A stretch of DNA of 64,000 nt from Sanguibacter gelidistatuariae (GTDB lineage Bacteria > Actinomycetota > Actinomycetes > Actinomycetales > Cellulomonadaceae): positions 806,001 through 870,000 of the forward strand of contig NZ_FMYH01000001.1 of assembly GCF_900096585.1 (NCBI RefSeq), read 5' to 3'. Positions within the stretch are counted from its first letter, which is position 1; every line of letters starts with the position of its first letter. Both the position numbers and the translations under genes were made by a program. The notes below the pieces were generated by a model. The model made no database searches, was not told the DNA's origin, and saw only the letters and a program-made list of their open reading frames with translations. Shown one piece after another: positions 17,582 through 25,315 of this stretch.

Positions 17582-19041
17582 CCGCTGCGAGCACCTGGGT
17601 CTCCGAGCGCCTCGGCGTCGGTGTCCACTCCGGGCGGTCCGCGGCGGGAATCAGCCTCGACGACCTCGTCGGGCTGGCGATCCGGCGCAACCCACGCCGG
17701 GCGCACCTGCTCGTCTCGACCGTGCTCGGCAAGCACGTGCCGACCGACCCGCGGCTCGTCTACGCGGCCGGTCGGCTGCTCGGGTTCCTGGCCGCCGGGG
17801 AGCTGACCGGGACGACCCGCGTCGCCGAGGCCGCCCTGGCGAGCGACGTCGCCGGCGCGCTGGCCCGCGCGGTCGACGCTGAGCCCGGCGCCGCCGCGCG
17901 GCTGCTCGTGGCGGTCGACGCGCTGCACGACGTCGCCGGTGCCACACCGGCGGGCACCGTCGTCGTCGGCTATGCCGAGACCGCGACGGCCCTCGGGCAC
18001 TGCGTGGGCGAGGCCCTCGCGGTGCCGTCCCTGCACTCCACCCGGCGACCTGTGCCCGGGGTCAGGCCCGCGGCCGGCTTCGCCGAGGAGCACTCGCACG
18101 CGACCGAGCACCTGCTGCTGCCCGAGGACCCGTCCTTCCTGACCGCCGCGGAGACCGTGGTGCTCGTCGACGACGAGATATCCACCGGCCGGACGGCCCT
18201 CAACACGATCGAGGCGCTCCAGGCGGACCGCCCGCGCGGGCGCTACGTCGTCGCCGCGCTGATCGACCTGCGCACTCGCGCCGACCGGGAGACCTTCGCC
18301 GAGGTGGCCGCCCGGCTCGGGACCCGGATCGACGTCGTGACGCTCGCGACCGGGGAGATCACACTGCCCGCCGGGATCCTCGACGAGGCCGCGCGCCTCG
18401 TGGCAGAGGTGGTCCCGTCAGCGCTCGTGGAGCAGACAGCCGGGCAGGCGCGCCCCGCCCATGTGGAGCCGGAGCGCGAGACCGCGGCTCCCAGCCCCGC
18501 CGCCGTCACCCGAGCCCCCGTCACTCGGTTCGCGACCTGGCCCGCCCAGGTGCGCGACGGCGGCCGGCACGGTTTCCTGCCCGACCACGAGGCGCCCCTG
18601 GTGAGCGCGGCGCGCGAGGCCGCGGCCGTCGTCGGGCAGGGGCTGGTAGGGGACCGCGTCCTGGTGCTGGGCTTCGAGGAGCTCATGTACGCGCCGCTGC
18701 GCATCGCCCAGGCGCTCGCCGACCAGGTCGCCGCCGAAACGCTCGTGCGGTTCTCCACGACCACCCGCTCGCCGGTGCTCTCGGTCGACGACCCGGGCTA
18801 CGCGATCCGCACGACTGTGACCTTTCCCTCACACGACGACCCCGACGACGGCCCAGGGCCACGATTTGCCCACAACGTCGCCCCGGGCGTCGACCCGGCC
18901 CGGCGATTCACCGATATCGTCGTCGTCATCGACTCGCCTGCTGACACAGCCGAGCTGTCCATGCCTGGCGGCCTGATCGACCGCGTCGCCGGGTGGTGCG
19001 ACCACGTGCACGTGGTTGTCATCCCCGCGTACCGCCCCTAG
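17578..19041 (+). CDS. Phosphoribosyltransferase-TRSP domain protein (Ter biosynthetic operon)
   Basis: 487 residues, GTG start coupled to the CitE-like gene. The N-terminal PRTase domain has the PRPP-binding loop VVLVDDEISTGRTALNTI near residues 195-215 and an upstream GTVVVGYAETATALGHCVGEA segment. A linker (about 280-320) leads to the C-terminal TRSP domain. The name-giving motif appears as TTTRSPVLSVDDPGY near residue 395, and the end is IDSPADTAELSMPGG. It is presumed to transfer a phosphoribosyl group onto a base-like acceptor. It does not resemble salvage PRTases outside the loop, and the acceptor is unknown. Confidence 0.87.
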   Translation: MTAASTWVSERLGVGVHSGRSAAGISLDDLVGLAIRRNPRRAHLLVSTVLGKHVPTDPRLVYAAGRLLGFLAAGELTGTTRVAEAALASDVAGALARAVDAEPGAAARLLVAVDALHDVAGATPAGTVVVGYAETATALGHCVGEALAVPSLHSTRRPVPGVRPAAGFAEEHSHATEHLLLPEDPSFLTAAETVVLVDDEISTGRTALNTIEALQADRPRGRYVVAALIDLRTRADRETFAEVAARLGTRIDVVTLATGEITLPAGILDEAARLVAEVVPSALVEQTAGQARPAHVEPERETAAPSPAAVTRAPVTRFATWPAQVRDGGRHGFLPDHEAPLVSAAREAAAVVGQGLVGDRVLVLGFEELMYAPLRIAQALADQVAAETLVRFSTTTRSPVLSVDDPGYAIRTTVTFPSHDDPDDGPGPRFAHNVAPGVDPARRFTDIVVVIDSPADTAELSMPGGLIDRVAGWCDHVHVVVIPAYRP

Positions 19042-19052
19042 GAGGCCACCCA

Positions 19053-20339
19053 GTGACCATCCACCCCGTGACCGCTCAGCCTGTGACCGCTCGGCCCACG
19101 CCCGACGCCGGCCCGGCGTCGGAACTTCCCGAGCCGCTCTACGGCCCGGACTTCGGCTCCTACGACGCCCATGAGGTCGCCTGGCTGCTCAGCGACCTGT
19201 CCTCAGTCGAGCTCGAGGCGCCGACCGAGGAGCGCGAGGAGGCCATCCAGTCCGGTGGCGCGCACTACGCGGAGTCCCTCCCGGTCGAGTACCAGCCCAC
19301 GCAGGAGTACCAGGACCTCTTCCACTCCGCGCTGCGCGCGTCGGCGACCCGGCTCGCCCACGCGGTCGGGGTCGTGACCGACCTCGTGCTCGCCGAGCGC
19401 GGGGAGCGGGCCGTGCTCGTCTCCCTCGCCCGGGCCGGCACACCGATCGGGGTGCTCATGCGCCGCTGGGCCAGCTACGCCCACGGCCTCAACCTGCCGC
19501 ACTACGCGGCGAGCATCGTGCGCGGACGCGGGATCGACCAGGTCGCGCTCGCCTACCTCGCCGCCCACCACCGTCCCGAGGACATCATGTTCGTGGACGG
19601 GTGGACCGGGAAGGGCGCGATCTCCCGCGAGCTGGCGGCCGCCGTCGAGCAGGCCAACGTGGCGCTGGGTCTGAGTGGGACGGGTCTGACCGGTGCAGGT
19701 CTGGCCGGGGCAGACCTGGGCGACGACGAGCGGGCGGGCTTCAGCGCGGACCTCGCGGTCCTCGCCGACCCGGGGCACTGCGCCGAGCTGTTCGGCACCC
19801 GCGAGGACTACCTCATCCCCTCCGCGTGCCTCAACTCGACCGTCTCGGGCCTCGTCTCGCGGACCGTGCTCAACGACGCACTGATCGGCCCGGGGATGTT
19901 CCACGGGGCGAAGTTCTACGCCGACCTGGCCCCCGCGGACGTCTCCGCGGAATTCTGCGACGTCGTGAGCATGCAGTTCTCCGAGGTGGCCGCGAGCGTG
20001 GCCGAGACGATCGCCGCGCGCCAGGCCGCGCCGGCTCCGGAGATCACCTGGGCCGGCTGGAAGGCCGTCGAGGCGATCAGCGCCGAGTACGGGCTGGGGG
20101 ACGTCAACCTCGTCAAACCCGGCGTGGGTGAGACCACCCGGGTGCTGCTGCGCCGGGTGCCGTGGAAGATCCTCGTGCGCGCCGACGCGAGCGCCGAGCT
20201 CGCGCACGTGCGCCTGCTCGCCGCCCAGCGCGGCGTCGAGGTCGTCGAGGTCGAGGACCTGCCCTACTCCTGCGTGGGGCTGATCCACCCGCAGTTCACC
20301 CGGGGCGCGACCGGCGCCGACGGGACGGCCAGCCGATGA
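19053..20339 (+). CDS. StiP/PRTase-like and PELOTA RNA-binding domain protein (Ter biosynthetic operon)
   Basis: 428 residues. The GTG at 19053 was chosen because AGGAGG lies seven bases upstream. The large N-terminal domain (about 30-340) is the family named 'cysteine protease StiP'. It contains VLVSLARAGTPIGVLMRR and a PRPP-loop-like FVDGWTGKGAI near residue 185, so an orotate-PRTase-type fold is at least as likely as a protease. A conserved ACLNSTVSGL segment holds a cysteine. The C-terminal 75 residues (VPWKILVRADASAELAHV to the end) match a PELOTA RNA-binding domain. It overlaps the HAD gene by ATGA. Confidence 0.83.
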   Translation: MTIHPVTAQPVTARPTPDAGPASELPEPLYGPDFGSYDAHEVAWLLSDLSSVELEAPTEEREEAIQSGGAHYAESLPVEYQPTQEYQDLFHSALRASATRLAHAVGVVTDLVLAERGERAVLVSLARAGTPIGVLMRRWASYAHGLNLPHYAASIVRGRGIDQVALAYLAAHHRPEDIMFVDGWTGKGAISRELAAAVEQANVALGLSGTGLTGAGLAGADLGDDERAGFSADLAVLADPGHCAELFGTREDYLIPSACLNSTVSGLVSRTVLNDALIGPGMFHGAKFYADLAPADVSAEFCDVVSMQFSEVAASVAETIAARQAAPAPEITWAGWKAVEAISAEYGLGDVNLVKPGVGETTRVLLRRVPWKILVRADASAELAHVRLLAAQRGVEVVEVEDLPYSCVGLIHPQFTRGATGADGTASR

Positions 20340-21241
20340 GCGGCGACAGACGCACCGGCCCGCTTTCACCCGTCACGGTCACCCCTGTCATCGCGGCGAG
20401 CGACCTCGACCGCACGCTCATCTACTCCGGCAAGGCCGCCAAGCTCGGCCTGCCGCCGGGCACCAAGCTCAAGTCGAGCCCGCTCTACGAGGACCTCGTC
20501 TGCGTGGAGATGTACAAGGGCGAACCGCTCTCGCACGTCACGCGCACAGCCCTGGCCACGATCACGGAGCTCAACACCCTCGGCGTGCTCGTCCCGGCAA
20601 CCACCCGCACCCGGGCGCAGTACCACCGGATCACGCTGCCCGGCCCGCCCGCGCAGTACGCGGTCACCGCGAACGGCGGGTTTCTCCTGGTCGACGGCGT
20701 GGCCGACGCCGCGTGGAGCGCCCGGGTCGCGGCCGTGCTCGCCGAGACCTCGCACCCCTTCGCCGAGGTCGAGGGGTACATGCAGTCGGTGTTCAAGCCG
20801 GAGTGGACCAGGAAGCTGCGCAGCGCCGAGGATCTCTTCTGCTACGCGGTGGTCGAGCGGGAGGCGATGCCGGACGGGTTCGTCGACGAGGTCACCGGCT
20901 GGGCCGGCGACCACGGCTGGCGCGCGTCGCTCCAGGGCCGCAAGCTCTACCTCGTCCCCAATGAGCTGCGCAAGGGCGTGGCAGTGGCCGAGGCCGCCCG
21001 CCGGCTCGGCGCGGACACCGTCCTCGCCGCGGGCGACTCCCTGCTCGACGCCGAGATGCTCGAATCGGCGACGCGGGCGATCCGCCCCGCGCACGGCGAG
21101 CTCCACGACGTGTCGTGGATCACCCCCGGGCTCACCGTGACCGCCTCAGCAGGGGCTACGGGTGGCGAAGAGATCGCTCAGTGGCTGCTCTCAGGCGCTC
21201 TGGAGGTCCTTCACAGGGAGGCTCCCAGTTCTTCTGCCTAG
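20336..21241 (+). CDS. HAD-family hydrolase (Ter biosynthetic operon)
   Basis: 301 residues from the ATG overlapping the previous stop. HAD motifs: ASDLDRTLIYS (nucleophile Asp, near 22-32), VPATTRTRAQY (motif II Thr), LRKGVAVAEAA (Lys) and AAGDSLLDAEM (motif IV GDSxxD). The cap region between motifs II and III resembles sucrose-phosphatase-like HADs. As the last gene of the operon it probably dephosphorylates the phosphoribosylated product of the upstream enzymes. The exact substrate is unknown. Its TAG stop forms part of the -10 element of the next gene. Confidence 0.87.
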   Translation: MSGDRRTGPLSPVTVTPVIAASDLDRTLIYSGKAAKLGLPPGTKLKSSPLYEDLVCVEMYKGEPLSHVTRTALATITELNTLGVLVPATTRTRAQYHRITLPGPPAQYAVTANGGFLLVDGVADAAWSARVAAVLAETSHPFAEVEGYMQSVFKPEWTRKLRSAEDLFCYAVVEREAMPDGFVDEVTGWAGDHGWRASLQGRKLYLVPNELRKGVAVAEAARRLGADTVLAAGDSLLDAEMLESATRAIRPAHGELHDVSWITPGLTVTASAGATGGEEIAQWLLSGALEVLHREAPSSSA

Positions 21242-21250
21242 CCTGGGGGC

Positions 21251-22765
21251 ATGCCCGACGACGAACTGAACGCTGCCACGAACATCTTGGTGACCGTGCT
21301 TGCGGTGGTCCTTGCCCTCGTCCTCGCCTTTGTCCTGGCGACGGTGATCGCTGGGGTGGTGCGCCGGGTCGGGCGCAGAAGCACGCTCGTGAGCGATATC
21401 TCCCACCGCATGCGCCGTCCCCTGCGGGGGCTGCTCATGGTCGTGGCAGTCTGGACCGCGGTGCGGATCGTCACCGATCCGGCGGTGAGCTGGCTGCCAG
21501 CCGTCGAGCACCTCATGGTCATCCTCTTCATCGGCGTGGGTGCCTGGTTCATCGGGGCGCTGGCCTTTGTCGCCGAGGACAGCGTGCTCAAACGCTTCCG
21601 CACGGACGTGGCCGACAACCGGCACGCCCGCAGGGTCCGGACCCAGATCTCGGTCCTGCGCCGGCTGACCGTCGCACTCGTCGTGGTGCTCGCGCTGGCC
21701 GGCGTGCTGCTGACCTTCCCGCAGGCCCGCGCGGCCGGTGCGAGCCTGCTGGCCTCGGCCGGTGTCATCTCGATCGTCGCCGGCCTGGCCGCTCAGACCT
21801 CCCTCGCCAACATCTTCGCCGGGATGCAGGTCGCCTTCACCGACGCGATCCGCGTCGGTGACGTGGTGGTGCTCGAGGGGGAGTGGGGCCGGATCGAGGA
21901 GATCACGATGACGTACGTGGTCGTCCATCTCTGGGACGACCGCCGGCTCATCATGCCGTGCACGTACTTCACCACGACCCCCTTCCAGAACTGGACCCGG
22001 CGCTCGGCCGAGCTGCTCGGCACGGTCGAGATCGACCTCGACTGGGACGTGCCGTTGGCTCCCATGCGCGCCGAGCTCAAGCGCCTGCTCGAGGCGAGCA
22101 CGCTGTGGGACAAGCGGGTGGGCATCTTGCAGGTCACCGACGCGACCGGCGGCTTCGTCCGGGTGCGGGCCATGGCCAGTGCGGCCGACGCCGGGACACT
22201 CTTCGACCTGCGCTGCTACGTCCGCGAGGGGCTCGTGGACTGGCTGCACCGGGCGGCTCCGCAGGGTGTGCCGCGGACCCGCCTGCTGCGCGGGGCGCCC
22301 GACATCGAGATGCTCCTGGGCGAGCCGGGGGTCGACGGCGCGCTGGCCGGAGCGGGAGCTGCCACGGGCGCCGCTGCGGGTGCGGCGGCTGCCGCCACGC
22401 CGAGCAAGACGCCTAGCCGGGCGGCCGCTCCCTCGCTCCCGCAACGCATCCCCGCCCGCACCCGGCCCGGCCTCCGCATGCACCTGTCCGAGCCCGGCCG
22501 GGGCATCTTCCCCGAGCCGCACGAGGACGAGACGGTCATCCTGCCGGTCGTCCGAGCGAGCGAGGAGACGCAGGTCTTCGCCCCGGTTGAGGGGCTGTTC
22601 AGTGGCAGCTCAGAGGCAGAGGAACGGTCCCGGGCGTTCTCCGGCCCCGGACAGGACGTCATCGACGAGCGCGAGCGCACCGCGCAGATGGACCGGATCG
22701 TCGACGACGAGCCGCCGGCCCACCCACGCGTGACCGGCGACACCCCGGACGGCGAGGGGCCCTGA
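21251..22765 (+). CDS. Mechanosensitive ion channel family protein (MscS type)
   Basis: 504 residues. Four to five membrane helices lie in the first 180 residues. The pore-lining helix and beta domain follow (LLASAGVISIVAGLAAQTSLANIFAG, then FTDAIRVGDVVVLEGEWG). The C-terminal region from about residue 365 is long, alanine/proline-rich and probably disordered, which is unusual for plain MscS. It should act as a pressure-release channel in the cytoplasmic membrane. The -10-like TAGCCT (21239-21244) six bases before the ATG suggests a leaderless mRNA independent of the ter operon. Confidence 0.9.
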   Translation: MPDDELNAATNILVTVLAVVLALVLAFVLATVIAGVVRRVGRRSTLVSDISHRMRRPLRGLLMVVAVWTAVRIVTDPAVSWLPAVEHLMVILFIGVGAWFIGALAFVAEDSVLKRFRTDVADNRHARRVRTQISVLRRLTVALVVVLALAGVLLTFPQARAAGASLLASAGVISIVAGLAAQTSLANIFAGMQVAFTDAIRVGDVVVLEGEWGRIEEITMTYVVVHLWDDRRLIMPCTYFTTTPFQNWTRRSAELLGTVEIDLDWDVPLAPMRAELKRLLEASTLWDKRVGILQVTDATGGFVRVRAMASAADAGTLFDLRCYVREGLVDWLHRAAPQGVPRTRLLRGAPDIEMLLGEPGVDGALAGAGAATGAAAGAAAAATPSKTPSRAAAPSLPQRIPARTRPGLRMHLSEPGRGIFPEPHEDETVILPVVRASEETQVFAPVEGLFSGSSEAEERSRAFSGPGQDVIDERERTAQMDRIVDDEPPAHPRVTGDTPDGEGP

Positions 22766-22773
22766 GCCGGTCT

Positions 22774-23193
22774 TCACGCCTGCCGCGTGTGCCCCTGGCC
22801 GGCGGCGAGGGCGGACTCGAGCTGGGCGCCCCACCGGCCGTGGTTGTCGATGACGAAGCAGAACTCGTTGTCCTCGAGGTCCCGCATGACGACGTAGCCG
22901 TCGCCGTCGGTCAGGACCGGCTCGCCCACCTGCGACCCGCCCAGGGCGAGGGCCTGCGCGATGGCCGCCGCGGCGTCGGGCACGAGGATGTCGAGGTGCA
23001 GGCGGTTCTTGGGGGAGGACTTGGGCTCGGGGACGCGCTGGAAGGCGAGCAGCAGCGGGTCGGCCTCCACGACGGCCCAGCCGTCGTCGAGGACCGCCCA
23101 CCGGGCGTCGAGGAGCGCACCCCAGAACACGGCGAGCTGGGTGACGTCGGCGCAGTCGACGACGATCTCTTGGAGGCGCACGCGTGAGGTCAT
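22774..23193 (-). CDS. VOC (glyoxalase/bleomycin-resistance fold) family protein
   Basis: 139 residues with two beta-alpha-beta-beta-beta modules: RLQEIVVDCADVTQLAVFWG at the start, HLDILVPD in the middle and EFCFVIDNHG near the end. This subfamily occurs widely in actinobacteria as a small cytosolic dioxygenase-like protein of unknown substrate. TACGCT six bases ahead of the ATG indicates leaderless transcription. It converges with the MscS gene, only eight bases apart. Confidence 0.85.
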   Translation of the reverse strand: MTSRVRLQEIVVDCADVTQLAVFWGALLDARWAVLDDGWAVVEADPLLLAFQRVPEPKSSPKNRLHLDILVPDAAAAIAQALALGGSQVGEPVLTDGDGYVVMRDLEDNEFCFVIDNHGRWGAQLESALAAGQGHTRQA

Positions 23194-23248
23194 AGACCGA
23201 GCGTACGAGGGTGGTGTGACACGTCGCTAGGCCGCAACCGGGCCGGGC

Positions 23249-23662
23249 TCATGAGCAGGCGGGCGTGTCCGGGTCCGTCGTCAGACGGAGCGTGAACACC
23301 TCGGTGTGCCCCTCCGCGTCCTGGAAGGTCACCGAGTCCTCACCGAGCAGCAGCCAGCCGTCCTGGCTCGGGTTCCCCCAGCCCGCGGGAGGGTTCCCGA
23401 AGCCGTCGCCGAGGGTGCCACCTACCCGGGCATAGCGGGATCCGTCGAAGGTGAGCTCCGTGATGCCGCAGTGCGTGAAGAGGTTGAAGGGGATGCCGCT
23501 CGGGGTCTCCGTGGGCGCATCGGACGCGCAGGAGGTCAGGGAGGTGAGGGCCAGCGCGGCCAGCAGGGCGGCCGTGGCCGCGGTGATGCGCCTCCTGGGT
23601 GCTGGTCGGCGCGCAGCCGGGGGCGCCGGGCGCGACGGGCGCGGCTGCGGTGTGGGCATCAT
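23249..23662 (-). CDS. Putative secreted lipoprotein, hypothetical
   Basis: 137 residues. A proline/arginine-rich cytoplasmic N-terminus (about 26 residues) precedes a hydrophobic core and the lipobox LTSC near residue 47. The mature region (FNLFTHCGITELTFDGSRYAR, then LLGEDSVTFQDAEGHTEVFTL) looks like a small beta domain found in other actinobacterial lipoproteins. A GGAGG site precedes the ATG. Function is unknown. It is divergent from padR across an array of short repeats. Confidence 0.78.
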   Translation of the reverse strand: MMPTPQPRPSRPAPPAARRPAPRRRITAATAALLAALALTSLTSCASDAPTETPSGIPFNLFTHCGITELTFDGSRYARVGGTLGDGFGNPPAGWGNPSQDGWLLLGEDSVTFQDAEGHTEVFTLRLTTDPDTPACS

Positions 23663-23694
23663 GTCCTCCGGTCTGGTGAACCTGACCGCTCTGT

Positions 23695-23758
23695 GTCTTG
23701 ACCACTCTTGGTCTTGACCACTCTTGTGTCCTGACCTCTCTGTGTCCCGACCAGGGCT
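23695..23758. repeat. Period-16 tandem repeats upstream of padR
   Basis: Two identical copies of GTCTTGACCACTCTTG (23695-23710, 23711-23726) are followed by two degenerate ones, TGTCCTGACCTCTCTG and TGTCCCGACCAGGGCT. A further partial copy may precede them. They lie between the divergent lipoprotein and padR genes. Each contains a CTTGACC/CCTGACC core that could be a protein-binding or -35-like element. Confidence 0.7.
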
Positions 23759-23799
23759 GACCTTGCAGACGCGCCTTGACGCGCGGTGCCTGCTCGGCG

Positions 23800-23824
23800 A
23801 GTATGTGCTCGACAGTTACATACT
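23800..23824 (+). promoter_or_regulatory. PadR-type operator
   Basis: The inverted repeat AGTATGT-N11-ACATACT starts 44 bases before the padR GTG. PadR-family repressors typically bind ATGT...ACAT repeats in their own promoter, so this is a strong candidate for autoregulation of padR and the ABC transporter genes behind it. Confidence 0.7.
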
Positions 23825-23843
23825 GAGTATGCATGGGGGTATC

Positions 23844-24542
23844 GTGTCGGTTCGTCTGGGTCTGCTGGCGCTGCTCGCCGACCAGTCCATGCACGGGTAT
23901 CAGCTCCGGCAGGAGTTCGAGGCGCGGACCGGTGGCACCTGGCCGCTCAACATCGGACAGGTCTACACGACGCTGGCCCGCCTCGGGAGGGACGGTCTGG
24001 TCGAAGCGGTCGGTGACGGTCCGGCGGCGCAGGGGGTCGCCGGACACGACGCGGGTGCGGCGCAAGGCCTCGGCGCCGAGGCTGCGACGGAGCGCTACGC
24101 GCTCACCGAAGCGGGCCGGGCGGAGGTCGCCCGGTGGTGGACGACGCCGGTCGCGCGCAGCGCACCCGCGCGTGACGAGCTGGCGATCAAGCTGGCGCTC
24201 GCGGTGACCGTACCCGGCGTCGATGTCGTCGACGTCGTCCAGCGCCAGCGCACCGAGTCGATGCGCGCGCTGCGCGACTTCACCCGGCTCCGGCGCGCGG
24301 CGGACGCCCGCGACGAGCCCAAGGATCTCGCGTGGACCCTCGTCCTGGACAACCTCGTGTTCACGACCGAGGCCGAGATGCGGTGGCTCGACCACGTCGA
24401 GGCGCGCCTCGCTCGGGTGGCGCGGGTGGCGCGGCTGGCTGGGGTCGCGCAACCCGACGCGTCACGGACGGGGACGACTCCATCGACGGGAGCGGGCGCC
24501 CGTGCAACCGCGTCTGCTCCCGAGAGGGGGAAGCGACGATGA
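23844..24542 (+). CDS. PadR family transcriptional regulator
   Basis: 232 residues from the GTG at 23844 (MSVRLGLLALLADQSMHGYQL), which has GGGGGT upstream. An ATG five codons earlier (23829) is possible. The winged helix-turn-helix occupies residues 1-100, with the conserved GQVYTTLARLGRDGLV recognition region. A Gly/Ala-rich insertion of about 25 residues interrupts the wing. A C-terminal helical dimerisation domain follows. It overlaps the ABC ATPase gene (ATGA), the standard arrangement for ligand-responsive control of an efflux pump. Confidence 0.9.
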   Translation: MSVRLGLLALLADQSMHGYQLRQEFEARTGGTWPLNIGQVYTTLARLGRDGLVEAVGDGPAAQGVAGHDAGAAQGLGAEAATERYALTEAGRAEVARWWTTPVARSAPARDELAIKLALAVTVPGVDVVDVVQRQRTESMRALRDFTRLRRAADARDEPKDLAWTLVLDNLVFTTEAEMRWLDHVEARLARVARVARLAGVAQPDASRTGTTPSTGAGARATASAPERGKRR

Positions 24543-25315
24543 CGGCGCCGGAGGAGGTCGTCCTTCGGATGGACCGCGTGTGCCGCACCCACGGGCAGGG
24601 CCAGTTCCGGGTGGACGCGCTGCGCTTCGTCAACCTCACCGTCCGCGCCGGTGAGCTCGTCGCGGTCATGGGCCCATCGGGCTCGGGAAAGTCGACGCTG
24701 CTCAACCTCGCCGGCGGACTGGACACCCCGGACTCGGGAACCGTCCAGGTCATGGGCCAGCAGATCTCCACCCTCGACCAGACCGCGCGGGCCGGGCTGC
24801 GGCGCCGCGCGGTCGGCTACGTCTTCCAGGACTTCAACCTCATCCCCGCACTCACAGCAGCTGAGAACGTCTCCCTGCCGCGCGAGCTCGACGGCGTCGG
24901 TCTGCGCGCGGCCCGGAACGAGGCGCTCGCTGCGCTGGACGACGTGGGCATCGGCGACCTCGCCGACCGGTTCCCCGACGACATGTCCGGTGGGCAGCGC
25001 CAGCGGGTGGCGATCGCCCGGGCGCTCGTCGGCCCGCGCCGCCTGGTGCTGGCCGACGAGCCCACGGGGGCGCTCGACTCCACCACCGGGGAGGAGGTCA
25101 TGGCCGCCCTGCGCGGGCGGATCGACGCCGGCGCGGCGGGCCTCCTGGTCACGCACGAACCCCGGTTCGCGGCCTGGGCGGACCGCACGATCTTCCTGCG
25201 CGACGGCCGCGTCGTCGACTCCACCGGAACTGACCTCACGCTCGCGTCCCTGTTGGTGGGTGGGCATGCGGAGGGTGGCCATCCGGACTTCCCGATCCCC
25301 GGCGCAGACCGATGA
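24539..25315 (+). CDS. ABC transporter ATP-binding protein (MacB/LolD type)
   Basis: 258 residues. Walker A GPSGSGKST is near residue 43, with YVFQDFNLIPALTA Q-loop, MSGGQRQRVAIARAL signature and LVLADEPTGALDS Walker B. This is the LolD/MacB/antimicrobial-peptide-exporter branch. It is translationally coupled to both padR (upstream) and the FtsX-like permease (downstream). It probably powers mechanotransmission-type export or sensing of an antimicrobial peptide or lipid rather than nutrient import. Confidence 0.93.
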   Translation: MTAPEEVVLRMDRVCRTHGQGQFRVDALRFVNLTVRAGELVAVMGPSGSGKSTLLNLAGGLDTPDSGTVQVMGQQISTLDQTARAGLRRRAVGYVFQDFNLIPALTAAENVSLPRELDGVGLRAARNEALAALDDVGIGDLADRFPDDMSGGQRQRVAIARALVGPRRLVLADEPTGALDSTTGEEVMAALRGRIDAGAAGLLVTHEPRFAAWADRTIFLRDGRVVDSTGTDLTLASLLVGGHAEGGHPDFPIPGADR

